Shown one piece after another: positions 23,371 through 34,300 of a DNA stretch of 64,000 nucleotides. Made by a program: the position numbers and the translations under genes. The DNA lies in the NCBI GenBank assembly GCA_035235625.1, contig CP141148.1, positions 33,109,057 to 33,173,056 on the forward strand. The letters are read 5' to 3'. Position 1 is the first letter of the stretch; each line of letters opens with the position of its first letter. The notes under the pieces are model-generated. The model did not search any database, was not told the origin of the DNA, and saw nothing but the letters and a program-made list of their open reading frames with translations. The DNA is from Saururus chinensis (lineage: Eukaryota; Streptophyta; Magnoliopsida; Piperales; Saururaceae).

Positions 23371-25059
23371 CCAGATTAGCTAAAAGACATTACAAAGGAC
23401 TTTGAGAATTTTAGAGTAAATATATAAGCAACACACTAAGGGATGTTTCCTTTTTAAGTGTTCAATTGAAATAAGTATTGAGCTAATTAAGCGGGCCGGG
23501 CCCTAAACAAATGTCAAACAAAAAGGCCCAACCCAACCCTAACATCCCGAATAAAAAGCTGCCCAACCTGGATAATTATGCGGGCTAGGCAGAGCTACGG
23601 GCTTTCTTTAACCGATATCTTACAACTATGCTTATAAGTCATGTTTTAAATGGTGAAATACCCGCCCAACAGGGTGTGCAACGCACACTGAATAAAGGAT
23701 AATTATTTATTTCAAGACAATACAATAGAAATGTATGAATAATTCCAATTGGCTTTTAGGGAAGAAAATGCTTTTCTCTAAAAGCCAAAAACAGAACGAA
23801 AGTTAAGGTCCTTAAAGGAGTATTTACCTTGATCTTGCTAATGGCATAGACCAGTTTAACCCAACGATATTTGAGCATAAGCCTCACCTCCACCAACTAA
23901 ACCCTCTTCAAAATTCTGGAAACATAGCCCCGTCCAAATCCGTCAATTCCCCACTATCCCTAGCTGTGCAAACTCCATCTTGATTGTCGCCACAACTTTG
24001 ATCTGCCGTGCTCTTCCGAGTCGTCAACCTCTATGCCGACAGCAGCCCCGTTGCCATATTCTCTTGCCTTTTTCTTCGACCAGATGATGGCTACTAATTA
24101 GCACGTTTTTTTGTTTTTGTTTTCACTGTGGTTAACATTTAAAAGTAGGTAAATTACACTTACACCCATGACTTATATTAAAATTACGTACATAACCCCA
24201 TCACCTATTGAAAATTATAAATAACCCCTATCATCTATTAAAAACACTCCATGTAACCCTATTAATTGTTTTTTATTAATTTTAAATTATTTTAAGATAT
24301 TTTTACTCTTATTAGTTAACATAGAACTCCTAATTTAGAAACCTTTCATAAAAAAATGTTGTTATATAAACACTTCTTAAATCCTTTTTAGCACATTTAT
24401 AATAGTTGTTTTAAGTGACTGGACTAATATCCCTCTTTTTGTTATAAAATAGTTAACGAACGCCAAGACACTTAGGAGCCGCCGAACACTTGGGAGCTGC
24501 CATATTATAATATGACAATTCATGGGACAGGTGAGCAGGTTATTAAAACTCACCTCTCCTACTTTCCCTAGCTAATACTGCACACATGTGCCCGACGCAT
24601 ACTAACTCTTTTCATTATATTGTCTTAAATTTCTTTGATACATTATTTGTCTTATATTAAGTGTCCTATTCAAGTTTTGAGAATGACCTAAGACTAATTT
24701 ATAGGACACTTAATAAGGGACAATTTGAGTATATTTTTTTATTTAAAATTATATTATTAATAAATAAAAGTTAAATTATTTTTAAATAATTAAAATTTGA
24801 TGAAAATTAAGTTATGAGATTTATAGTGAATTACCCCCATAGGAAAATAAATGTTGGTTAAGCATTAGGAGAAGGAACCATTTTCTCTATTCCCTTGACA
24901 GTGAGCCTAACATAAGGAACGCATATGAGTCATCTATCTAGAAAATTGATGGCGTACACGCTACTGCATATTTGTGTGAATACCAATGATACTAATGTGT
25001 GTTAACGTATGTATATCAAATGACTCATGAGTTCCTTAAGCTAAATTCATTGTCATTAG
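23371..25059. other. Intergenic, no gene recognised
   Basis: The region is AT-rich. Near 23490-23620 there is GC-rich repeat-like sequence (GCGGGCCGGGCCC). From about 24150 to 24310 a string of near-repeats (ACTTACACCC..., then ATAACCCC spaced at about 35 bp) resembles the start of the MITE at 32012. No reading frame with recognisable protein content was found. Confidence 0.5.
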
Positions 25060-25340
25060 TAGGGGTGCTAATGAGCCGAGTTGAGTTGAATTTTTGCCTC
25101 ATGGAGCTTGAAATCGAAGTTTGAATACTTGGCTCAAACGAGCTCAAACTTACTAGCTCAAATTCAACTCGAACCAAAAACATGAGTTTAAAATCATTCT
25201 ATTACAATAGCAAGCCTAACTCAAATTAAGCTCAATTTGTATATAAATATAAACCTAATTTTGATTTTGAATTTAAATTTTTAAACCAACATTCAATAAA
25301 CAAATCAATCACATAGAATGAGTTTATCACTTTAAAATTA

Positions 25341-26908
25341 GGGAAAATTATTTAAATAATAATTAAAAAAATATATTTACCATTTTGGACCACTTTTTCC
25401 CAAAGTGGTGTTCCTTTTTGCTGGCGCCTGTGTGGTTTTTTTTTAAAATTTTTAGTTGATTTCGTGGTTTAGAAGGACGAAATCAAGTTCTAAACGACGA
25501 AACCAGTTTAACGTTTTAAACTTTACCCGATTTCGTCCTTTAGAATGACGAAATCAACTTACGGTAATTTCGTCCTTCTAAATGACAAAATCGCAAATTA
25601 ATATTCTCCCCGCCTCTATTGCAAACTGGACTACTCTTTTTTTTTACCGTTTCAACGCCCATAAACCGGTTGCCATTACTGCAGACCCGGACTACTCTAT
25701 TATAACTCTTTTTGTTACTTATCACTTACTATGTCTCAGTTATTATCAACTAATTTTTTTGTAAAAAACAAAAAAATAATTCATGCTTTGAGGTTGAAAC
25801 TAATGTGGGTTTTAACTTTTTAATAGTTTTTCGTTGACCAAACGCTAATAGTCTAATAAATGATAATAACTCTTCAATTGCATTAGTGGTTAAAAAAGTC
25901 ACCAAATGGAATAACGTGAATGTAGGTGTGTTGCATAAAGTGAATGTGAATGTGTAGTGAATGTGAATGTGTAGTGGGTGTGTGGCATTAATGACAAAAT
26001 AAAGGGAATGTGTAGCATTAATGACATTATTTAATTCTTTTAAATTAGTGAGCATTATTTAATTCTTTTAAATTCTTCATATAATTCTTTTAAATCCTTC
26101 ATATTCACCATCTTCTTCCTCCCTACCAACTTTAAACCGGACCCAGAGCTTCCTCTTCGACTCGACAGAGCTTGATACTCTAGACTCCGGCGACGAGGAC
26201 TCATATTCCTTGCTTTTGAGTTTCTCCGTCCCCCCCTCCTATCCGCACCTCCCCTCCTTACCCCTTCTAGGATTCCCCCAAAAATTCTACCCCGGACTCC
26301 GAGTCTGACTCTTCTTCCCTCCCCACCCTCCTCTCCTTCAACCAGGACCACGGCTGCTTAGCCGCTGGTACAGACCGCGTCTTCCATATCTACAACTACC
26401 CTTTTGCGAAATCTTTCGCCGGGATTTCGACTACAACTCCGGCGCCCCTAGAGCTAGCATTAGCATCGTCAAGATGCTCTTTCGTTACAACATCCTCGCT
26501 CTTGTAGGCCCGACGATGCTAGCGATATCATGAAGATGTCTATCCGGTAGAGCAACGATAGCTCCATGCACAGCTTAGAACATTAATTTTTTTAAAAAAG
26601 TTGCGATTTTGTCGTTTAGAAGGACGAAATCGCCTTAAGTTGATTTCGTCCTTCTAAATGACGAAATCGGGTCAAGTTTAAAACGTTAAACTGGTTTCGT
26701 CGTTTAGAAGGACAAAATCAACTTAAACCTGATTTCGTCCTTCTAAACGACGAAATCAACTAAATTTTTTTTTAAAAAAAATCATGTAGGCGCCAGCTGC
26801 TTGGCTGGTGCTTGCGTGGCAAAAAAGAATACCACTTTGGGAAATATTTCCCAAAATGGTCCAAAGTGGTAAATATATTTTTTTAATTATTATTTAAATA
26901 ATTTTCCC
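25341..26908. mobile_element. Mutator-like element (Pack-MULE) with 9-bp target duplication
   Basis: The ends are near-perfect terminal inverted repeats: GGGAAAATTATTTAAATAAT at the left (25341) and its complement ending at 26908. The similarity continues inward about 240-300 bp, including a GGCGCCAGC hairpin motif and several small palindromes of the type GATTTCGTC...GACGAAATC. The flanks carry an identical 9-bp duplication, TTAAAATTA (25332-25340 and 26909-26917), the size expected of Mutator transposition. The interior has no transposase but does hold a fragment of a host gene (26110-26520). The element sits inside the hAT-like element at 25060-27983. Confidence 0.9.
26110..26520 (+). pseudogene. 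Captured ATG18/WIPI autophagy gene fragment inside the MULE
   Basis: On the plus strand one frame reads LLSFNQDHGCLAAGTDRVFH followed by IYNYPF (about 26328-26402); after a frame change the next stretch reads FRRDFDYNSGAP, then SIVKMLFRYNILALVG (about 26415-26506). These are the first WD-repeat strands of ATG18/WIPI proteins, which bind PI3P on forming autophagosomes. Acidic and proline-rich sequence just upstream fits the ATG18 N-terminus. The fragment has a frameshift near 26403 and ends about 15 residues past the NILALVG motif, far short of a full seven-bladed propeller, so it cannot encode a working protein. It lies wholly between the inverted repeats, which marks it as gene capture. Confidence 0.75.
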
Positions 26909-28314
26909 TTAAAATTATATGAAATATTATAAATAAAATTTAATATGTGTTCATAGCAAACTTACTCAAAGCCTCAAACTAGGTTGTACTTTAGTATTAG
27001 TTATTCTCAACTCTCCAGTGTATATAATATAAAAAATATTATTAATAAATGAGCATATATAAAAATATAATAGCTAATTATATAATCGATATTGTCTATT
27101 ATTTATAATTTTATTTTTAGGTTATGACTACCCTCAATTTTGGTTTCAATATGTGGCAAGATGTTTTTGGGTATGTTTACATCTCATCATTTGAATAATA
27201 ATTATCAAGTAAATCATATTATATTGGCCACAAAAAACTTAAAGTCATGCTATCTTTGACCCATCCTAGATAAATATAACTTATTTTTATCTTATGAAAT
27301 AAAAAAGAAACCCCACAAGTCAATACTAAATAAATTATAAAAAATTATTATAAAATTTTAATTTCTAAAAATTCTAATATTAGCCTCTATATAAATTTTG
27401 AATAAATATATCATAATTTATTTGATATGTAAATATGGTAGATAATATTACCAATATATTTTTGTATGATTTGCATATAATTTAATATGCAGTCTATAAT
27501 ATATTTTATATTTTATTAATTATATTATATATATATATATACTTTATTAAATTAAATTTATATGATGCATCTAAATTTTAACGTATATCACATGTGGACA
27601 TATATATATATATTACGTGTTAAATATTTAACTTATTAATCTATCTCTATATGTATATATATACCTAATACATAAATATTATATATATTATAATATTAAA
27701 TATAAATATATTATATATATTTTAAAATTAATAATTATATATATTTATAACTAGGTTAATATATTTTTATATATATTATAAAATATTTTTATAACCTAAG
27801 TTTAAGTCGAAAATGAGTTTAATTTGAATCGAGTTTAAGTTAATTCAAGTCAAATTAAGTCAAAGAGGGTCACGTACGACTCAAATATATTCGAGTTCGG
27901 ATCCAATTTAACCCGACCCGAAATACTTGAAGTTGAGTCAAGTGTGTAGACACGTTTACTAGATAAGCTGATTCTCACCCCTAATCACTACGGAGTCACC
28001 ATAGAGCGTAGAAAATGTTTTCCGATAATACAAGACAGGTATCTTGGCAGCCATTGTATCGGAGTCGGTACCGGGGAATCTCGATACGATACGCGCGAAT
28101 CGGCGATACGATTCGCCTGGCCCGGGAGGAAGCTTCCTCCTCCTTCCTCCCAATTCCGAAAGTCACCCTCTCGAAGTTTCGAATCGAATACACCGATCCC
28201 CAATCCCTTCTTCTTCTGTGTCGATTTCGCGAAGAAGAGGAGGACTTGGTTCCGATTCTTGCCGTCGATTGCAGACGAATTCATCAGAATTTGCAAAGAC
28301 GAAGAAGTAGAAGA

Positions 28315-31300
28315 ATGGTAGCTCGGAAGCTCCTAGTCCGCCACAACGATTCCCAGTTTGAAGTCGAATACGAGACTGAAGATGGCCTCGAAGTCTCTCT
28401 TTCTCCATCCCCCCCATCTCCTCTCTGTCATTGCATATCCTCTGCTTGCTTACCTTTTGTATGTGATTTTCCGTTTTCTCTCCAAGGTGCTCAAGTTCCA
28501 GCTCTTCTCCCTAACCTCCATCGCGCCCGACGACCAAAAGGTTGTTTTTGGCTCTCTTTCTCGGTCTCTCTGAGTAGCGCGCTTAGAAAAGGTCGTTGCT
28601 TTACTGATTTTGGTTTATGGGTTTTTTTGGCAGATTGTTGGAGCTGGAAATGTGCCTATACATGACGAAGCCGATCTCGACAAAGTCGCCGATTCGCTCC
28701 GCTTGCTTTCGGTTGAGGACGAGGAGCCACCCGCGGCAAGTTCGTCGAATGACGAATCGCCGGCGGCGGCAGCAACGCTGTCCGACGAGGAGTTGGCTCG
28801 GATGTTGCAGGTGTTTTACTAATTCCAATCGTATGTGATTTTTGGCTCAGAAGTCAGAGCTCGCATTTTTTTTAAGATTTGGGTTGCTTTTGCTATTTTT
28901 TTGACATAAGATTTGTGTTGCTTTTGCTATTTTTTGACAGGCCGAGGAGGATGCATTGTTCTTCCAGCAGTTCCACTCGGGAGAAAATCGGCAGGCATTT
29001 GAACAACGAATTCGTCCCTACCTCCAGCAGGTTCTCATGGTAATTTCCGTTCGTTTTCGTGCTTGAAGGGTCTAATTTGATTACTTCGGTATATTCTGTT
29101 TGTCAATCTTCATACGTACAAGGAGCGTAACGATATCATTTGTGTAGTATGAAGATCCCGTCCGTCAGAAGGCAGCCCGGAAATCTGTTCCTGTAGATGA
29201 GCTGGAAGAGAAAGCCGTGGTTGCCCTTGCCAAGGTATGCTTTGGGGGTTACGTTGGATTTAGGTGCTGCTTGGGTGTGGAATTTTTTAGAAACAGAAGT
29301 AAAATTGTTTAAAATTAATTCTATTAATTCACCATCGAATTGAATGAGAATGTTGGTAATTGAATTTTTAGAATAAATGCGGAGGTTGCGTCAAACTCAT
29401 TTCTAAAATTTTAAATTTACATAACTCTCTTTCCTATACTTGGAGTTGGATATGCACGTTTTTGGTACTGTTGCACTTGTATTGACTAGCCCTATCAAAC
29501 AAGATCCCATGTGGTTAGGTAATTTTGAACGCCCTACCTATATAGTATGTTTCTCGAAGCTCAAATCGATACGATGGGTGACAATTAAAAATAACGGAAT
29601 CTTTAATTCCGAAATGGGGGGCTGGGAGTTAGAATCGACAGTATCACCTCGCGAGGTGATTTTGGCTGGAAACGATTTGGAATCAACTGTCAGGTCGAAT
29701 TAAGCCTTTTTTCACCCAACCAGGATTCGGGTGGAATTGGGACAGAATCGATGAAATCTTACCAACCAGGATACCGGTTAATGCTGATGGAATTGGGGCA
29801 GAATCGATGAAATCTTACCCAGATTCTACACCCGAACAGCCCCTTAGTATAGATAGTGCAAATTTAGTGGATGCAATGCGTTGTGGCGTTAAACCACATT
29901 ACAAATTTATTTCATCGCGTCCACGGTCATGCTCCAGCTAACAAAGCCCGTATAATGATAAACTCATTACTAGATGGTATCTCATAGGATATCAAAGACA
30001 AAAACTCACATAGATGGTCTCAGACAGGAGGTTCACTAGCCACTACTGATAGGTAGTAATTGGATTTTACTAACTCCCCTCTCTGTTTAATGTTTCAACT
30101 TAAACTTTGCTGGTCCTCAATAAGAAGTGTCAATTGCGACCACAGTTTTGTCTTTTCATTTTTTCTAAGCATGCAATTGTTGTCAATTCTTCTGAGAGCA
30201 TTTTATTTTTGGTGTTGTTGCTAGGAAGGGAACTTCGGACCTTCTAAAGTTGAGGAGAATCATGCCTTTCTGCTGCAATTGCTTTATTGGTTTAAAAAGT
30301 CATTCAGGTTTAACGTCTTCTCAATCTTTCTGTTGCCATATATCAACAAAGTAAGTTAATTAGCCTGTCAACTGACTATTGATTCCGCAGCCGATGTAGA
30401 CAATCATGGTTTAGATTGAGTTTGTTTCATTGAATTTTAAGCATTATTCTATCTTTCACAGGGCTCATCGACTCCCTTTCGTTGAAATTTACTTCACTAT
30501 TCTTATACACATTTGTCTATTCCCCCACCTTTCACAACTTCTGATCGTTTTTACCACCTACAAAATGCAGTTGGGTGAATTCACCTGCTTGTGATGGGTG
30601 TGGGAACCCGACTGTCAACATTGGCATGGGTGTTCCATTACCTACTGAAGTTAAGTTTGGAGCCTCTCGAGTTGAAATTTACAGGTGAGAAATTTTTTTC
30701 TGCCACATCTTTTTCAATGCTTCAATTGTCAAGCATCTTGAAACTTCATGAGTTGGTTGTACAAAGGGTGGGTGCCTATTGGTTGTAGATTGTAAAATGG
30801 TAGGGAAAGGAAAAGTACATATCTATGAAAGCACCTAGACCATATGAAGTTTATGTTTGTCCTTGAGTGTGAATGCATTCACTTTCTCTCCTCTTTTGCT
30901 TCTATTTTCTCCACAATTATTTAATTTGTTTTCTCTTAACAACTTTCAGTTGTTATGCCTGTTCAAGGACAACTCGGTTCCCCAGGTATAATGACCCACT
31001 AAAGGTACTTATAATTTGATTGGATAGCAACAAAATTGTGTCTTATTCTATACTAGAAAAATATCAAACCCTACAGGCACTTCTCTAGGGATAAGCCACA
31101 GGCTGAATGATTTGGATATTGTTAATTGGCACTGAAATACACTTGCTAGTGATCATCAGCCCATGGACGTGTGGGTGTAGGTTTAGCATTGATCTTTGAT
31201 AAAATATAGTATGTTCCTGCCTCCAACTATCTTTGACTTTTTTATGCCTGCAGCTTGTTGAGACTAGGAAAGGCCGCTGGAATGGGCCAATTGCTTTACA

Positions 31301-34300
31301 CTCTACTGTCGAGCATTTGGTTATGAATCTCGTTTGGTAAGATATTATGATAAATTGTTAAGCATAGTGTTTCTTATTACTGCTTCTGTTATCATTTTCA
31401 CTTCCTTACGAGGCAACAATGGTAGTACATTGAAGTATAGAATAAATCCTTTTATGTTTGCAAGCCTAAAATCTCATTATCTGTCATGCATATCTGTCGA
31501 ATCATTGTGATCAAAAATTTCAAGTTAAAGTTAGATTTTGGGGCATTGATGTTGATGTCAATTTGTTTAGTAGAGATGTCACCTTCTCTCTCTGCCTGGG
31601 GAACAACTTCCCAGTAATGTTGGCAGAGTTGGAATGCCTTTGAATTGGTCCGGCCAAAAAAGTGGAATAGGACTGAATCAAACGGATATATATACTATTT
31701 TTAAATTATCTTGATAATAATCTATGAACAGGGAAGTTTACAAGGGTCCCATTTATATGTGCATGCGGCATGAGCCCGGCACTTTATGGCCACACTCATA
31801 TGGCACCTGTAAATCAGGGAGCAGGAGGGATTGTTAATTCCCACCTGCCCCCCCCCCCCCCCCCCCCCAAAATAGAACAACCCCTCCTGCCCCCTAAAAT
31901 ACAACAATCCCTCCTGCCCCCTAAAATACGGGATCTGATGGTGTGCGCTGCGTACAGGCACATGTTAGCCTTTTCCAATTTATAAAAAACCACTTGCCTT
32001 GGCAACATATACTTACACCCACTTATCTTTGTAATTTTACACATAACCGTCTAAACTAAGGGAAGTAAACGACAAATAACCTAATATAGTGATATCTCTT
32101 CATTTTGAGTTTAATATTTTTAAAATGACAAATATACCCCTCAAAGATTAAAACTAATGATGATGGAATTCGTTAGAAATTTGGCACCATGAATGCTTTA
32201 TTTCTTGGGTCCTACTTGAGTTTCATATATTAGGATTCGAACCTGGGCCTACCATTGATGTCCCCTAATTGGGTGCCTTACAAAAATCACCTTGTTGAGA
32301 GGTATAATGCCCCTCAAACTTTAAGCTTGGAACTTATGAGAAAAAAATTTCTTCTTACTATTTATTTTTTTAGCAGAAGATATAACAGATAGGTGTAAGT
32401 AGAAAAAAAAACAAATTGAGGAAAGGAAACTGTGACAATAAGTTGAGAACCATATATCAAAAATAATGAATGATGCAATTGATGAGAACTTGCAACTCTT
32501 AGCATATCAGTAGGGGAAAAACGAAGGCCATTTTTACTAATGAAATGTTTGGTAAGCTACTAAGTGTCCAGCGTAAATAGCTACAATTCTTATTTACAAA
32601 TATTTCTTATTTTTTTAATAATTTCTTCTTCTTATGAAGAAATCGGATAGAAATTTTGTCTCAGTTAGTTTGATTTGTTATGTGTTTTTTATTCAGTAAG
32701 CATAAAAAAATCAATAAAGTATATTGACACTTTTTCTTTTCGATACAAGAAAAGGCCGCTACGGTGATTGGAGCAATTTCTTTATGCTCTTTTTTTCCAT
32801 CATGTTAGGTGGCCTTTTGTATGTGCCCCTAAAAAACTCCATAATGACAAAAATATCAGAACTTAATAAAAAGTTAGTAAAAAAAGTCAAATCAAAGAAT
32901 GAAAAGCCTAAATACGAATTAGGATTTAGGAAAATTAGCTTGTGTATTAGAATTTTTATTTTTACCCGTCAAACAAGATCCTTGTCTAATTACAACAAAA
33001 AATGCCCAAAAATCACAGCCACTTTGAAAGATTAAACATTGGAAGGATTTTTATATTTATTAGTTGTTTTGAGACATTGAGATTTGAAACGAAGAATCTG
33101 GAGGAGGAGAAGGAGAAATTTTAAACAAAGGAGAATTCAGAGGTGAAAGCAGACGATTGTGGTACAACTGTCATTGGAGATGGAGCAGCAAAGGCAGCAT
33201 GATCAGGTTGGACTTGGAGGCTCTATGACTGTGGATCAGTGCGAAGGCAGTGATGGCGACAGCACAGAGATGGAAAGGTTGTGCAACCTGGATGCTGGAC
33301 CATAATTTTTGGAGCGGGTATGAGTGATGAAGGTAAACATGAAGCATTAGCAGCTAGTCGGTTTAGGGTGGAGGCTGTAACAGTGATGGTGGTTTACCCT
33401 AGGATTTATAGAGAAAGAAAAGCGGAGTACTCCAAAAACCAAAATATCCCTTTTGTAAAACCCATGGCAGCATTGTAAGTGGAGGGGAAAAAAGGTATGA
33501 TAGTTATAAAACCTGCTAGAATCAGCCAGTATAACCAAGTCAATTGGCGGAATGAGTTAGCCAAAAAATTCAAACACTTTTTTGGCAGTAGAATTGATTC
33601 TATTTCAGGCCGTTCCGAGTTGGAGTGATTGAGTAAAACAATTCTGCCAGCACTGCTTCCCAGTGACCTTCAAATGCGTTATAATTAACATTCTAAAATG
33701 GCAGCTTACCAGTTGACACTGGTTTGTTTTAATTTTGGAGGTTTTGGCCTTGCTGAATGATTAAAAGAGGGTATGAAGTTACCATTTATAAGATGACTAA
33801 AAATGAGAGTTATCTTCTCCTTTTTCATTTTAGGGATTGAGGATGCATAAAGTTATCTAAGTAGACAAGAATACTTAATTATTACCAATTTAACTGTTGG
33901 CTATCACCTGCTAAAGCACCATTTCACTTTGTAAATAGAAAGTCACTTCTAGTTTTGATCGATTATGCTAATTTGTTGGTATTATGTGAGGTATCCTTAT
34001 TCAAAATGTATTAATAGCTGCTTCTTATTTCCCTAACCATTTGTTATGTTCATCACCATCTTCATCAATATCACATAGTCATGTACACTTTCTAACTCAT
34101 TTTTTTAATAAACTTCACCTCATAGTTTGACTCAAATTTTGGCTTATTTTGATTCTCCAGATCTTGGACTTCACTGATCATGTCTGGACAGAGTGTTTTT
34201 CACCCTTGCTGGGGAGGTAATGAAATTTTTTTACAATACTTTTTTAAATAAAAGCGTAGATAATGATAAGAACCTTGAAACAAGTTCTCCAGAAAATGGG

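Larger units (their letters stand above)
25060..27983. mobile_element. Probable hAT-like element, non-autonomous, with a nested MULE
   Basis: The left end TAGGGGTGCTAATGAGC (25060-25076) and the complement of the right end, TAGGGGTGAGAATCAGC (27983-27967), agree at 14 of 17 bases. TAGGGGTG ends are common in plant hAT elements. The flanking octamers GTCATTAG and ATCACTAC agree at 5 of 8 positions, as an old 8-bp target duplication might. The interior outside the nested element is very AT-rich, with no transposase. The right end lies about 330 bp upstream of the PNG1 start codon and so may overlap its promoter. The superfamily call is inference. Confidence 0.5.
31337..34160 (+). other. PNG1 intron 9, with repeats and an exon-9-like sequence
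   Basis: This 2.8-kb intron follows the damaged exon. It holds a run of about 21 C (31848-31868) next to CCTCCTGCCCCCTAAAATA repeats, a small inverted-repeat element (32012-32399), and, near 32736-32825, a diverged copy of exon 9. The rest is AT-rich without a recognised gene. Confidence 0.7.

Noticed and set aside
28015..28665. 216-codon plus frame across the PNG1 5' region
   Set aside because: It reads through the 5' UTR, exon 1, the first introns and exon 2 in the wrong frame beyond exon 1. The spliced model matches the PNGase family.
31722..32044. Proline- and glycine-rich reading frames on both strands
   Set aside because: Produced by the poly-C run and its flanking repeats.
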